64,000 bases of DNA from Pectinophora gossypiella (GCF_024362695.1 NC_065420.1:1334501-1398500); one strand, 5' to 3'; positions 20,441 through 30,866 are shown, counted from the stretch's first letter. The notes: a model not told the origin generated them from the sequence alone. Numbers and translations are program-made.

Positions 20441-20972
20441 AAAGTAAAACAGTAACTTATAACGAGAAAATAATTTCTTAATTCATCCTAGAATTCCTTA
20501 GCAATAAATCCTGAAAACAAGTCATTACGTGTAAGCCTATAAATATAATCTGTACGAAAAAACAGGCCTCTTTCCTCCGAACAGAAAAGCTAAGCGTTCG
20601 CCATATTTTAATGGCGGAATAGTTGCGCCATAAACTTCTTTGATTTATTTTATGACTACCATAAGGTTGTGGTAGCACTGTCGGCGAATAAGTAAGCCGC
20701 AGAATCATAGATTTACTACTATCGTAGATTGAACATCAGCGCTCAAAAAGTGGGTCGCAAAGTTACTGTTAATATAGCGACGTTGACAGTACTTTACCTC
20801 AGTGCGCGATTAGTCGCCGAACTGGCAACACGTGGAAGTGCGTGGTAAAAACTTTCAAAAATAGAAGCTCAAAGCGAAAAAAGAAGGATGGAACAGCATA
20901 TTTCTAATGACATTGTGTTTGTTGTCACAGAATGAACATTTTAATTTTCGCAGTAAAACCCACCAAAATTAT
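20441..20972. other. stretch without recognisable features
   Basis: A 76-codon minus-strand frame (20478-20708) has no motif. No repeat match was found. Confidence 0.4.
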
Positions 20973-21050
20973 TATTAAACCGGACCTGTCAAATCTTCAG
21001 GTTAGCGGATCCCTTGAAAAAAGGAATAATGCTAGGGATATGATGATGAT
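20973..21050 (+). mobile_element. SINE-B 3' tip
   Basis: AAACCGGACCTGTCAAATCT, TCAGGTTAGCGGATCCC and ATAATGCTAGGGATATGATG, then ATGATGG, are the tail of SINE-B as seen inverted at 28508 and 34280. Its presence inside the 20932-21201 frame makes that frame unlikely to be a gene. Confidence 0.75.
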
Positions 21051-21209
21051 GGACCTTGAATCTAGAACAAGGCGTTACCGTTTAAATAAAATAAATATCC
21101 CATGCATTATATTGTTTCTGCTAACACTCAGCCCAACCCCCAAAGTCCACGCCGCGATGCTCGCATTAACAGCTATTATAGCAAAGAAAACATCCAATTA
21201 GATAATATT

Positions 21210-21496
21210 GTGGCGCAGCGGTAAACGCGCTCGGTCTGCGATTGTTGAAGTTAAGCAACTTTCGCAAAGGCCGGTCATAGGATGGGTGACCACAAAAAAA
21301 AAGTTTTCATCTTGAGCTCCTCCGTGCTTCGGAAGGCACGTTAAGCCGTTGGTCCCGGCTGCATTAGCAGTCGTTAATAACCATCAATCCGCACTGGGCC
21401 CGCGTGATGGTTTAAGGCCCGATTTCCCTATCCATCCATAGGAAAGGCCCGTGCCCCAGCAGTGGGGACGTGAAAGGGCTGTTGATAATGATGATG
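21210..21496 (+). mobile_element. SINE-C copy with 10-bp target-site duplication
   Basis: AGATAATATT occurs at 21200-21209 and 21497-21506. The element starts at GTGGCGCAGCGGTAAACGCG (tRNA A-box-like). It continues with GAAGTTAAGCAACTTTCG and GGATGGGTGACCAC, which match the internal control region of 5S rRNA. Then come TTCGGAAGGCACGTTAAGCC, CCGTGCCCCAGCAGTGGGGA and a GATGATGATG end. The 5' GAGCTC is missing. Confidence 0.9.
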
Positions 21497-21542
21497 AGAT
21501 AATATTATAGGTGTTGAAGAAACTGTTTCCGTTAACAACATA

Positions 21543-22080
21543 GCATAATGTCACGACTATGTTCCCTACTGGGGTAGTCAGAGGCACATTCATTACAAGA
21601 TGAACTAAGTACCCACGCCTCACTGAGCTTTCTGTTAGACCAACGTGATAGTAGGTGAGCCGTATCGCCGTCTATAATGGTCGAGCCAATTGTGTTTGTG
21701 AAAATAATACATAAACTGCCTATATACGTCCCACTGCTGTGCACAGGCCTCCCCTCAATCAACCGGAGGGGGTATGGAGCATACTCCACCACGCTGCTCC
21801 ACTGCGGGTTGGTGGAAGTGTTTTTACGGCTAATAGCCGGGACCAACGGCTTAACGTGCCCTCCGAAGCACGGAATCATCTTACTTTTTCGGACAATCAG
21901 GTGATTCAAGCCTGAAAAGCCCTTACCAAACAAAGGACAGGCTCACGAAGTGATTTCGACAATGTCCCCATCGGGAATCGAACCCGGACCTCCAGATCGT
22001 GAGCCTAACGCTCTAACCACTAGACCACGGAGGCTGTTAAAATAATAATTGCACTTTAAATTCACTCATTGGTGTAATTC
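21543..22080 (-). mobile_element. element G copy carrying a nested SINE-D
   Basis: On the plus strand the left part is TGGGGTAGTCAGAGGCACAT, CAAGATGAACTAAGTACCCA and TTTCTGTTAGACCAACGTGA, up to GTGAAAATAATA. After SINE-D, G resumes as TTGCACTTTAAATTCACTCA (22046-22080). The insertion duplicated AAAATAATA. Confidence 0.8.
21710..22038 (-). mobile_element. SINE-D, full length, with 9-bp target-site duplication
   Basis: AAAATAATA flanks the element (21701-21709 and 22039-22047). The minus strand reads, from the right, AACAGCCTCCGTGGTCTAGT (A-box TGGTCTAGTGGTTAGAGCG) and the B-box GGTTCGATTCCCGATGGGG. The central domain (CTTCGGAGGGCACGTTAAGC) follows, then a tail ending CCAGCAGTGGGACGTATATA-like sequence and TTTATG. 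This is a reference copy for the family. Confidence 0.92.
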
Positions 22081-22204
22081 CGGTGCTCGGTTTCGAACCG
22101 ACGATCCCCGTTTGAGAATACATTCGCCGACCAGTTTGTTTTTCTTTTTTTTTTTCAATTAACTAAACAAACATCACCTATCAGTTTTGTAATAGAAGTT
22201 GTAA

Positions 22205-22475
22205 TCACTATATACTATAAAACAAAGTCGTTATTTTCTATCTGTTTTTTCTTCCGTATGTACTTACGGTTAAATCTTTAAAAGTACGCAACGGATTTTG
22301 ATGCGGTCTTTTTTAATGGATAGAGTGATTCAAGAGGAAGTTTTATATGTATAATAACATCCATTAAATAGTGGAGAAATACTTTTTTTTAAGGTTTTTA
22401 ATGTGATGTATATAATTTCATTTTTTCCTCAGCATTGCACCCGAGCGAAACCGGGGCGTGTCGCTAGTTCCGCGC
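22205..22475 (+). repeat. repeat family W (possibly Helitron-related)
   Basis: TTCTATCTGTTTTTTCTTCC, ACGCAACGGATTTTGATGCG and AGTGATTCAAGAGGAAGTTT lead to GAGCGAAACCGGGGCGTGTC and GCTAGTTCCGCGCAG. This kind of sequence is widespread in insect genomes. A short inverted piece (CCGCCCCGGCTTCGCTCGGA) is at 42250. Class assignment is uncertain. Confidence 0.5.
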
Positions 22476-22564
22476 AGCGCAAGAATTTTGGTCTAATTTC
22501 AGCTTTTTGGCCGTTTCTCTTAGCAAATTCTTATTCATGCTTACGTTTACAATTTAAGTTTGTT

Positions 22565-22845
22565 TAAACACTTCAGGACCCGGATACCGACCCCGCCGGC
22601 GCCGCGACGTGGCCAACGTTTTCTCACTTCTTTATTCAGCATAACCAGTCCCCTATTTTTTTTTAGTTAAATATAACACTCTCAAATGACGCCCTGAGCC
22701 GAGGTTCGCACCCAACTTTAGGCATGTTGTATTTTTGTTCTCAGCGCTCCCCATTTGTCCGGACAAGTAGTTAATGGTACCTGAGGCAAACCTGCAAGCC
22801 ATGTGAAATAAAATGACGACGTAACAAGATAACACACCATCACGC
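22565..22845 (+). mobile_element. family J copy, degenerate
   Basis: AACACTTCAGGACCCGGATA, CCGACCCCGCCGGCGCCGCG, GACGCCCTGAGCCGAGGTTC and AGCGCTCCCCATTTGTCCGG are in J order. A T run and a gap replace the TCGACCCACTAGGGTCGA block. The poly-A end is replaced by AAATAAAATGACG. Confidence 0.75.
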
Positions 22846-22987
22846 CTGTATCCTTAAAGGAGTAGGCAGAGTGTATAACCAACACGCTTTCCTTACCGTC
22901 CCATGTTAAGAGGGTAAGCCTATTGTCATTTATAAATTAGTAACTTTCCAGGCATCGTTCACCAAAAACCATATAGATGGCGTTGTT

Positions 22988-23625
22988 TAATCATGAGCTA
23001 TATCATGTGCCCACTTTACAACCTTGTCGCACTATCATATTTGACATTCAATGAGACTTACAGGTTCCATTTATCTCTTGTTTACGTGAAATACAAACTT
23101 CCCAGTATTTTCTAGGAATTTCGCAAAATTTGTTACATGTTTAAGTTGTAAACAAATCCACACACTTTCATATTAAGCAGTTGTATGACAACATTAGTGT
23201 GTTGTAAACATTTTACACAGAATTTAATGTGTAGGTAACATATTAACATAATTTAAAGTAAAATAGCACCTTTCATTCGTAAATGATTTATTATAATTAT
23301 AGTTTACTTATCAATAGTAATTTTAATCAACATGTTGTCGGTTACCAACATAGGTAAATCATGCTCACGTCATTCAACCTAACGGCGCGATATTTCTGCC
23401 CGTATGTCTTTACTCTCTACACTTTTAAACGCCTCACACATTCGCTATTAAGCCAAGTCGGTATACATAGTTTTTTATTAGTATTTTTTTAATTCAAATG
23501 TCACAAGTGTTACCATTTAAATGTGTACGCGACAACCGAAAAGATTACAGCAGCAACAGTAATGAAATCTAAATCCAACTTAATGTGACATGGTTTCAAA
23601 GTGTATACATATTAGTACTCCTGAC
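22988..23625 (+). mobile_element. MITE N split by about 490 bases
   Basis: The left half is 22988-23084, with AATCATGAGCTATATCATGT, CTTGTCGCACTATCATATTT and ATGAGACTTACAGGTTCCAT. The right half is about 23572-23625 (CTTAATGTGACATGGTTTCA, then AAAGTGTATACATATTAG). In the intact copy at 54211-54358 the two halves are contiguous. The intervening 23085-23571 is AT rich and is not recognised as any family here. Confidence 0.6.
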
Positions 23626-24029
23626 CTCCCATTACTCGGGTAAGTACATATTTATTCCAAAATACAATGTCCTGGCAGAAGTATATATAAAAATAATTTT
23701 TGCTTGATATTTGGATCGCATTATGAATAGAATTATGTTGCTACCTATATTGCTGCTCTTTATTTTGATCAGAATAATAATAGGTGGAAGATGTGATTCT
23801 GGGTGTACTAAAAAGGGTCATCATTTATACCCAAAAACAAAGATGAAAGATTCATGTGTCTTGTTACCCATACAATTAGGTTAAACGAAGAAGAAACTTA
23901 ACAACGCCATCTACCGTGTTTGTGGGGAACGCCGATTTGAAAGTCCTTCACTGACCAAAGAATGCAAAGAACTTTCTTTTACAGAGCCATCACTTAAACA
24001 TTTACCTTTTAAACAGACTTTTTACCCAT
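23626..24029. other. stretch without recognisable features
   Basis: No repeat or open frame of note, up to the small RTE insertion at 24030. Confidence 0.4.
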
Positions 24030-24073
24030 CATCATCATCATCATCAGCCGTACGACGCCCACTGCTGGGCCTT
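24030..24073 (-). mobile_element. 44-bp RTE tail with its own target-site duplication
   Basis: CATCATCATCATCATCAGCC, GTACGACGCCCACTGCTGGG and CC are the reverse complement of the RTE end. TTTTTACCCAT is duplicated on both sides (24019-24029 and 24074-24084). An extreme 5' truncation. Confidence 0.85.
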
Positions 24074-24317
24074 TTTTTACCCATAAGTATCACAAAACAG
24101 CAATAACACATTTCAGACGTAAAATCACTTACCTCAAACAGACACGAAGAAATTATTAGCAAACTAGCCTATTAGTTGAAATGGTTGAAATGAAAACCCA
24201 GTTAGTAATTTGCCCCGGGTCTGACTATAAGGCTGACCACATACGAAAGCCAATAATAATACTAGTGTCGTGGTTCACGCCGCGACTTGTGTTGAGTGAG
24301 GCCCTTTTATCTATTTA

Positions 24318-24485
24318 TTATCGACTCAAAATCATAGTTTGAATCATCCGCCTCAGTATTCGTTACGGTGTCACTAACACCCATACCTACTTGTATGGCT
24401 ACCTGTAGGTACTTGTACTGTCTAGTGACGAATACTGAGAGAGATGATTCAGCTCATTATACTGAATATCAAAAGTATAGACTTG
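24318..24485. mobile_element. MITE X end-to-end junction
   Basis: GCCTCAGTATTCGTTACGGT followed by GTCACTAACACCC is one end. The linker is ATACCTACTTGTATGGCTAC. The opposite end, CTAGTGACGAATACTGAG then AGATGATTCAGCTC, begins near 24423. The same junction with the same linker occurs at 59995-60100. Confidence 0.7.
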
Positions 24486-24649
24486 AAAATAATTTTAAAA
24501 ATCAAAAATAAACACGCGAATTTTGCGTATGTGTGCGTCAAGCTTAACGGACTGTTTTCAATAACTATCTATTTTGCCTAGACAGGCTATTTATGAGGTG
24601 TTTAGAGCTTTTTGAACCGAAGTTTAAATGGTTTACCGTGATTTGTATA

Positions 24650-24842
24650 TGTAGGCGCCTTGGTTAAGTGGTTGTGTGGTGGATGAGGGTAATCGTCGAC
24701 CACGCCGGCGGTGTCGGGTCCTGAAGTGTTTGTTATCGCGAGCTGATTGGTCGCCTCCATGGCTAGATTAATCGGGTCGTCAAGATCGTATATTACGTTC
24801 TTTGGGCGCCGATACTTTTTAGTACGGTCCTTAAGCGTTTCC
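24650..24842 (-). mobile_element. family J fragment
   Basis: TCGTCGACCACGCCGGCGGT, CTGAAGTGTTTGTTATCGCG, GATCGTATATTACG and GCCGATACTTTTTAGTACGG are the inverse of J. The poly-A end is missing, so only an internal part remains. Confidence 0.75.
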
Positions 24843-24892
24843 GAATAATCGATTATTCTTAATTATTAATCGATTGATTTTTGTACAGCAAC

Positions 24893-25050
24893 AAACTTCA
24901 GCACAGGCCTGACCAATGATTGTTGAATTTGTTTTCGAATTAATGTTCGGATCATAATTGATTATCACGTGCTCAGCGGTGAAGAAAAACATCGTGAGGA
25001 ACCCACATTCCCGAGAAATACATTTTCGGAGGGTCAGCTTTCAAGCTGTT
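24893..25050 (+). mobile_element. SINE-B fragment without head
   Basis: CAGCACAGGCCTGACCAATG, GATTATCACGTGCTCAGCGG and AACATCGTGAGGAACCCACA match SINE-B after its tRNA-like part. It ends after ATTTTCGGAGGG. Confidence 0.78.
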
Positions 25051-25338
25051 TTCACAACCTAACCCAATAATAGATTATTAACATAAATACTCGTGTTCAT
25101 TTATAACACAACAGCAACACGTTCTAATTTCCTATTATCCGTAAATTCAAAATGAATGTCAAATTAATTAAAGTATAATTAGGAAAGTCAAAAACAACAG
25201 ACACAGTATAAAACACAAAGCAGGTCTAAACTTGAACCGTCAACAGAGCCGTTTTTAATTAAACACGGCGTACCAATAAACTGTTAATTTTCACATTCCG
25301 TGAAATAGTACCTGGGAAGTTGAGCCGCTAGGGATGCG
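25051..25338. other. AT-rich spacer
   Basis: No element or open frame recognised. Confidence 0.35.
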
Positions 25339-25672
25339 CCTGTGTCGCTTCCATTTTCAAATTTATTCGAATCATTTCTTGACGTGACTTGGCTTGGTTC
25401 GAATTATTATTTTATCTATCCTTTTATAATTGAGTGGGACCGGCGACTGTCGCTTCCAATTTCAAAATCCGAATTATTTTTTTACGTGACTTGGCTTGGT
25501 ACGAATCATTAGTTTATATATCCTTTTATAATTGAGTGGGACCGGCGACTGTCGCTTACAATTTCAAAATCCGAATTATTTTTTTACGTGACTTGGCTTG
25601 GTACGAATCATTAGTTTATATATCCTTTTATATTTGAGTGAAACCGGCGACTGTCGCTTCCATTTTCAAATC
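25339..25672. repeat. 102-bp tandem repeat, about 3.3 copies
   Basis: GACTGTCGCTTCCAATTTCA starts near 25444. Its equivalents are 102 bases later (25546) and 204 later (25648), with an older unit at 25339. Each unit contains TTTACGTGACTTGGCTTGGT and TATCCTTTTATAATTGAGTG. The middle two units are nearly identical; the first is the most diverged. Not related to other repeats here. Confidence 0.9.
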
Positions 25673-25682
25673 TATCGCGTTA

Positions 25683-25832
25683 AGGGGTGTTAAAAAGGCT
25701 AAATTGAAGCAATTCAACTAAGAAAGCAATATTGCTATTTGATATTTGTTGATATTGCGCGCTGGCTTTTATATACGTGTCAAATTATAATATTGCTTTT
25801 TGAAAAAAATGTTTCAATGTGGCATTTATAAC
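25683..25832. mobile_element. MITE H copy, older
   Basis: GGGGTGTTAAAAAGGCTAAA and TTCAACTAAGAAAGCAATAT are in the left arm. The right arm (AATATTGCTTTTTGAAAAAA, TGTTTCAATGTGGCATTTAT) is more diverged. It directly follows the 102-bp array. Confidence 0.75.
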
Positions 25833-26051
25833 TTTCTTATACTTCTGAAAAACGACAGAAAATTGGGTCCTTTTTAGCATAATAGCACCATTGTGTAACA
25901 GAATGCTCGCTGAGGTGTAGGTTAGTTCATCAAGAGGTTTAATCTATCGCAGTATCCTGCATTGCAATTTAGTATTTTCGCGATGTTGCCACATCGACAC
26001 AGTCTATCGATGATTTATTTCTTCGCTGTAACGTGCATAGCAGTAATGAAT

Positions 26052-26192
26052 GGTCACGTGTACTAATATTGTACACACTTAGAAACCATGTCACATTAAC
26101 TTTTTTGACAAATTAAACCGTAATTCTCCTTAAATGTCAAATATGATAGTGCGACAGGGTTCTAAAGTGGGTAAATGATATTGCTCGTGACT
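26052..26192 (-). mobile_element. MITE N copy
   Basis: It runs from GGTCACGTGTACTAATATTG through AACCATGTCACATTAACTTT and ATAGTGCGACAGGGTTCTAA to TTGCTCGTGACT. Ends are imperfect inverted repeats. Flanks are GAAT and GAAC, not the GTAC seen around two other copies. Confidence 0.7.
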
Positions 26193-26669
26193 GAACATTC
26201 GCACTGAAGACAATCTCAGTTTTGTTTGTCGCCTTTAAGTATTACACTCAGAAACTGCGAGTGCTAGGGGTCTGCAATTTTGCATGTCCTTTTCTGACGT
26301 AGATGCTCACTAAGTCGTATTTTTGCGAACAATAACCCCTAAGGGCGTAGAAAAGGCGTAACAAAGTTTATAAGAAACTTGTATAGTTTAAATAGTAGAG
26401 TGTCACGCGAACGAATTCGCGAGTACCAAACAGTCAGTAAATTATAATTTCGAATACGCACAATAACAGCGCAACTCTAGCGTAAAGTATAAAATGAATG
26501 AAAGGAAGGAATTTGGAATTAAATGTGAATGCTGTAAACAATGCTTTGACTAATAATACCAGTGACGGTTCAGTTGTGATTTACATCGATACGGGAATTT
26601 CAGGATCGTATCAATTACTTTTACCTACTTAAAAAGTCTTTATTAAAATCTTCACAAAACGAGCGGATC
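26193..26669. other. stretch without recognisable features
   Basis: No open frame above 60 codons, no shared repeat. Confidence 0.4.
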
Positions 26670-26679
26670 GTATCATATA

Positions 26680-26989
26680 CATACACATAAACAGCCTATA
26701 CACGTACCACTGCTGGGCACAGGCCTCCCTTCAATCAACCGGAGGGGTATGGAGCATACTCCACCACGCTGCTCCACTGCGGGTTGGTGGAGGTGTTTTT
26801 ACGGCGAATAGCCGGGACCAACGGCTTAACGTGCCCTCCGAAGCACGGAATCATCTTACTTTCTCGGACAATCAGCCTGAAAAGTCCTTACCAAACAAAG
26901 GACAGTCTCAAAAAGTGATTTCGACCCGGACCTCTAAATAGTGAGCCTAACGCTCTAACCACTAGACCACGGAGGCTGTTCGTATGAAT
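26680..26989 (-). mobile_element. SINE-D, near full length, with 10-bp target-site duplication
   Basis: GTATCATATA flanks the insertion (26670-26679 and 26990-26999). The 3' tail (CATAAACAGCCTATACACGT) is at the left and the tRNA-like head (AACCACTAGACCACGGAGGC) at the right. About 30 bases around the B-box are deleted (ATTTCGACCCGGACCTC). Confidence 0.9.
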
Positions 26990-26999
26990 GTATCATATA

Positions 27000-27539
27000 A
27001 TAAAGTATAATAGTCTGCGGACACTCTTCGCCCCGCGCCATTCGTATCGGTGTCGAGCTAGATTTACTTCACCCCCCCGCTGGGTCTCATGTTAGTCACA
27101 CCTAGGGAATCCCGACTCGAGATTTTTAATTCGAGATCCCACGCGCAAACTTTTCGGAATTTTGTCTAGTTCATAAAAAAGTTCGCATGGCTGAAAACGA
27201 TAAAAACTGCTTGTTTGTGAAGTTGAGATAGTGAGATTAATTAAAACAAAATATCTTTTTAAAGAAACTTTATTCTTCAATATTATTAACAAAATATTTT
27301 TTTCTTCGAAGATCAGCATAATCAAAACAAAAAGTATAACTCAAGGAGATTCGCCCAATCCCGTCAATCCCGAACGGGATCACGTCATATTATGCTTCGG
27401 GATTGATCCCGAGAATTTAAACGAGATCTGAATTTGGACGTGTAAATGCGAGCGAGAGAAACAATCCACGGGTTCCCCTTACTTCTTAGCTTTGCATCAT
27501 ATCTACTAATTAAAATTTTACCTAGGTCTGCCAACCATT
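27000..27539. other. stretch without supported gene; ATCCCG-rich
   Basis: The motif ATCCCG or its complement recurs (27108, 27137, 27358, 27366, 27378, 27401, 27407 approximately). Frames at 27092-27325 and 27231-27431 have no motif. The frame at 27446-27643 enters the J element. Confidence 0.4.
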
Positions 27540-27985
27540 ACCCAATGGCTCAAATTAGTTTTTTCAATTCTGCTCCGCACCACCCAAATCCCCTGGTAGT
27601 TGCGGCTTCCGAATACATTCCGCTTAAGGACGGTACCTACTGAAAAGTATCGGCGTCCGAAGGCCGTAATATACGATCCCGACGACCAGATTACTCTAGC
27701 CATAGAGGCAGCCAATCAGCTCGCGACACCAAACACTTCAGGACCCAGATACTGACCCCGCCGGCGTGGTCGACGATTTTCCTCAATTAGCGCTTATCGC
27801 TATCAACCCACTAGGGTCGATTAATTATTTCAAATATTTTTCCTCTCAGACGGGCACCCTCAGGCTTATTGTCTTAAACGTTGTACCGGGTGAGAGCCTT
27901 CGGCGCTCCCCATTTGTCCGGCCAAGTAGTTAATGGCATCTGCGGGAAATCTACAATAAGTCACGTCAAAAAAAAAACTTATTAA
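27540..27985 (+). mobile_element. family J copy, long
   Basis: It starts inside the part that is coding-like in the 41757-42116 copy (CAATGGCTCAAATTAG). It continues with CCCTGGTAGTTGCGGCTTCC, TAGAGGCAGCCAATCAGCTC and CCACTAGGGTCGATTAATTA, then GCGCTCCCCATTTGTCCGGC, and ends in AATAAGTCACGTC plus an A run. A poly-A-tailed retroelement, 5' truncated. Confidence 0.85.
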
Positions 27986-28507
27986 AACACGAAAGAAACT
28001 AATCCTATAATAAAAATATTCGACCAATTTAAAAAGCTATTTAATTTATACGAATAATTTAAAGAACATGTTCCCATATTTTTTACAGCGCGCTACTGGT
28101 TTTGATGTTCATACAAATGATGCACGATCGAATAGCATGGAACAACGTATAAATTAGAAATAGCTATAAGTGCAAGCGAGATAGAGTCATAAAATCCTTT
28201 AGTTAGAAAGAGAACGAGGATAAGACATAGTAGCAATAGTAGAATGTAATAATAAATTGTTATCGAGTGATGTTTGAATCGAATCATTGATTTAAAGTAA
28301 TTATAGTTAAGAATAGTTTGAATTTAAAATCGATTAAAAATGGAATTTAGTCAGTGATTTTGTAACACTTTATAATCATTATTCTGATGTGATTTCATTG
28401 AACGGAAGAGGTTTTGTTCAATGATTTTTATTTTTATTGTTTTAGCTAGCTTTTCTAAGCTGCTAGCTTGTCTGTTACGTGGTTTTGTCAACGAAACTGA
28501 CATCCGA
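27986..28507. other. AT-rich stretch, nothing recognised
   Basis: A 64-codon minus-strand frame (28093-28287) is hydrophobic but low-complexity and AT-driven. Confidence 0.4.
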
Positions 28508-28849
28508 ATGTCATCATCTCCCTAGCGTTATCCCGTTTCTCACAGGGTCCGCTTATCTAACCTGAAGATTTAACAAGTCCGGTGTTTTATAAGAGCGAAT
28601 ATCTGTCTGACCTAACCCGCGAAGGGAAAACCAGCCCAATAAAAATTAAGTCACATACCCCCGAAACGGAGTTTTCTCGGGTTTGTGGGTTTCCTCACGA
28701 TGGTTTCCTTCACCGCTGAGCACGTGATAATCATTTATGATCCAAACACGAATTCGAAAACGATTTCGAAAATCATAGGTTTAGGCCGATGCTGGATTTG
28801 AACCTGCGACCTTACAGTGAGAGTCAAGCGTTCTACCAACCGGGCTCAT
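28508..28849 (-). mobile_element. SINE-B, near full length
   Basis: From left (3' end): CATCATCTCCCTAGCGTTAT, CACAGGGTCCGCTTATCTAA, CCGCGAAGGGAAAACCAGCC and TTCACCGCTGAGCACGTGAT. Then comes the tRNA-like head with B-box complement TTTGAACCTGCGACC and TCTACCAACCGGGCT. The rest of the head is replaced by an RTE tail. Confidence 0.87.
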
Positions 28850-28945
28850 CATCAGCCGTACGACGCCCACTGCTGGGCATAGGCCTCCCCCAAGGATCTT
28901 CACGACGATCGGTCCTGCGCTGCCCGCATCCAGCGGCTTCAAAAG
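28850..28945 (-). mobile_element. RTE 3' end joined to SINE-B
   Basis: CATCATCAGCCGTACGACGC, CCACTGCTGGGCATAGGCCT, CCCCCAAGGATCTTCACGAC and CCGCATCCAGCGGC are the complement of the RTE end at 17682-17800. It begins exactly where the SINE-B head breaks off. Confidence 0.8.
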
Positions 28946-29384
28946 GCGCTAACGTGGTTTTTATGTACGTTTAAAGTACGTATGGACATTGGATATCTAA
29001 AGATATGGTACATAATTATGAACTATAGGTCACATTGTAGTGATGTGCCCACTTTGGGAACGGTCCCGGCTGTGAAAAAGCGAAAAACTTATGTAAAAAC
29101 AGCTTTATTACGTAACCTATAGATAAGACCAGATAAGACAGATAGTACTAGAAAGAACAATTTGAAAAAGAAAAGTAGCCAGTGTCCTTAATATTCAATA
29201 TATATTCGAACATATTCGAATTAAATATAATAATAATTAAAATACACAAAATAATACAGAAATAATTGAATATCACAATCGAAAAGTTATATTAAATAAT
29301 TATACAATACACATTCTTGTAAAATAATAAAATTAAAAAACAATATAGTCGTGCTATTTAATATTTCATTAAAAAATCATTATA
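28946..29384. other. AT-rich stretch, nothing recognised
   Basis: No shared repeat and no frame. The phrase TGATGTGCCCACTTTGGGAA is faintly like family N. Confidence 0.35.
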
Positions 29385-29655
29385 AATTGGGTCGTGTACT
29401 GGGTTCAAGATAAATTATGTAATTCTAATTACTAAATAAAGACAGATCTAAAACTAACGAAAAACATTTTTTTTCTATTTATTTAACTTATTTATGAATT
29501 TTAATCAAATTAAACATAATAATAAGTTCGACATTTATCACGTTTTTCTATGACGTCACAGTGTGCTTTTTCATACAAATTCCATAGTCATTTCGTGTTT
29601 TGACGTTTAGTAAACAATTAACTGATTTGACTAAATGGAAACTAGCCTATTGATA
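29385..29655 (+). mobile_element. family I copy
   Basis: TTGGGTCGTGTACTGGGTTC, AAATAAAGACAGATCTAAAA, TTTCTATGACGTCACAGTGT and ATTTGACTAAATGGAAACTA (approximate order) define the family, with copies at 34960, 44110, 51850 (minus) and 52555. No transposase; ends show no obvious inverted repeat. Probably a non-autonomous element. Confidence 0.7.
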
Positions 29656-29758
29656 AAATTCATCTATATTGTAAAAACATCTATCAGTGTTATTAATCGA
29701 TAGATCACATTAAATATGTAGAACTTACCTATATTTTTGGGGCATCGATGAGAGTGGA

Positions 29759-30185
29759 CCCCTGGTAGTTGCGGCTTCCGAGTACATTCCGCTTAGGGAC
29801 GGCACTGAAAAGTATCGGCGTCCGAAGGACGTAATATACGACCCCGACGACCCGATTACTCGATCCATAGAGGCAGCCAATCAGCTCGCGACACCAAACA
29901 CTTCACGACCCCGATACCGACCCCGCCGGCGTGGTCGACGATTTCCCTCATTCAGTGCTTATCGCTATCGACCCACTAGGGTCGATTAATTCTTTCAAAT
30001 ATTTTTCCTCTCAGACGACGCCCTGAGCCGAGGTTCGCGCCCATCTCGGCACCCTCAGGCCTGTTGTCTTAAACATTGTACCGGGTGAGAGCCTTCAGCG
30101 CTCCCCATTTTTCCGGCCAAGTAGTTAATGCCATCTGCGGCAAATCTACAATAATGACTTATTCAAGACTTGGTCAAAAAAAAAA
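29759..30185 (+). mobile_element. family J insertion with 12-bp target-site duplication
   Basis: GATGAGAGTGGA stands at 29747-29758 and again at 30186-30197. Between lie CCCCTGGTAGTTGCGGCTTC, CGACCCCGCCGGCGTGGTCG, CACTAGGGTCGATTAATTCT and TTTTTCCGGCCAAGTAGTTA. The end is a run of A. The duplication and tail prove retrotransposition of a 5'-truncated J. Confidence 0.93.
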
Positions 30186-30300
30186 GATGAGAGTGGAAGA
30201 AGCCAAAGCGGTGTGTCAGGATCATAGTGAGTGGAACTCCGTGGTCTATGCCTACCCCAACGAGAGATAGGCGTGATCTCATGTGTGTCTGGGTGTCATA
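30186..30300 (+). pseudogene. LINE-Z C-terminus fragment
   Basis: The frame reads MRVEEAKAVCQDHSEWNSVV then YAYPNER and stop at about 30270. It parallels the minus-strand fragment at 6395-6512 (CQDRSKWNSIVSDYP). J inserted in its upstream part. The methionine is not a real start. Confidence 0.6.
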
Positions 30301-30548
30301 GCTCCTAATATTACTTCTTTTATTTTTTGTCCGTCTGGCCTTATTATCGTCGGCTCATTACATCATAGTAATTATAAATGAATTAGACATGTGTTCATGA
30401 TTTCACTTTTTATACTACAGTTTGTTACTGAGCACTTTTATTATGCTTTGCCGTCCTTCCATTCGCGTCGTGCGCGCAGTCAAAATTTTCAGTTTTATAA
30501 TCACTATTCAACACCCGTGGTGAAATTATGAACCATAGTTGTTATAAT

Positions 30549-30854
30549 ATAATATTGAGGAGCTCGGTGGCGCAGCGGTAAACGCGTTTGGTCTGCGATT
30601 GTTGAAGTTAAACAACTTTCGCAAAGGCCGGTCATTGGATGGGTGACCACAAAAAACAAAAAAAAAATCATCTCGAGCTCCTCCGTGCTTCGGAAGGCAC
30701 GTTAAGCCGTTGGTCCCGGCTGCAATAGTAGTCGTTAATAACCGCCAATCCGCACTGGGTCCGCGTGGTGGTTTAAGGCCCGATCTCCCTATCCATCCAT
30801 AGGAAAGGCCCGTGCCCCAGCAGTGGGGACGTTAATGGGCTGGTGATGATGATG
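30549..30854 (+). mobile_element. SINE-C, full length
   Basis: GAGCTCGGTGGCGCAGCGGT, GAAGTTAAACAACTTTCGCA and GGATGGGTGACCAC form the head. TTCGGAAGGCACGTTAAGCC is the central domain, and CAGCAGTGGGGACGTTAATG with GATGATGATG the tail. AGTTGT(T/C)ATAAT flanks it at 30537-30548 and 30855-30866, with one mismatch. Confidence 0.9.
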
Positions 30855-30866
30855 AGTTGTCATAAT

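Noticed and set aside
20932..21201. 89-codon plus-strand frame with hydrophobic end
   Set aside because: Its middle is the SINE-B tail with the GATGATGATG end read as MMMM.
21532..21933. 133-codon minus-strand frame
   Set aside because: It is formed by SINE-D read into element G, across an insertion junction.
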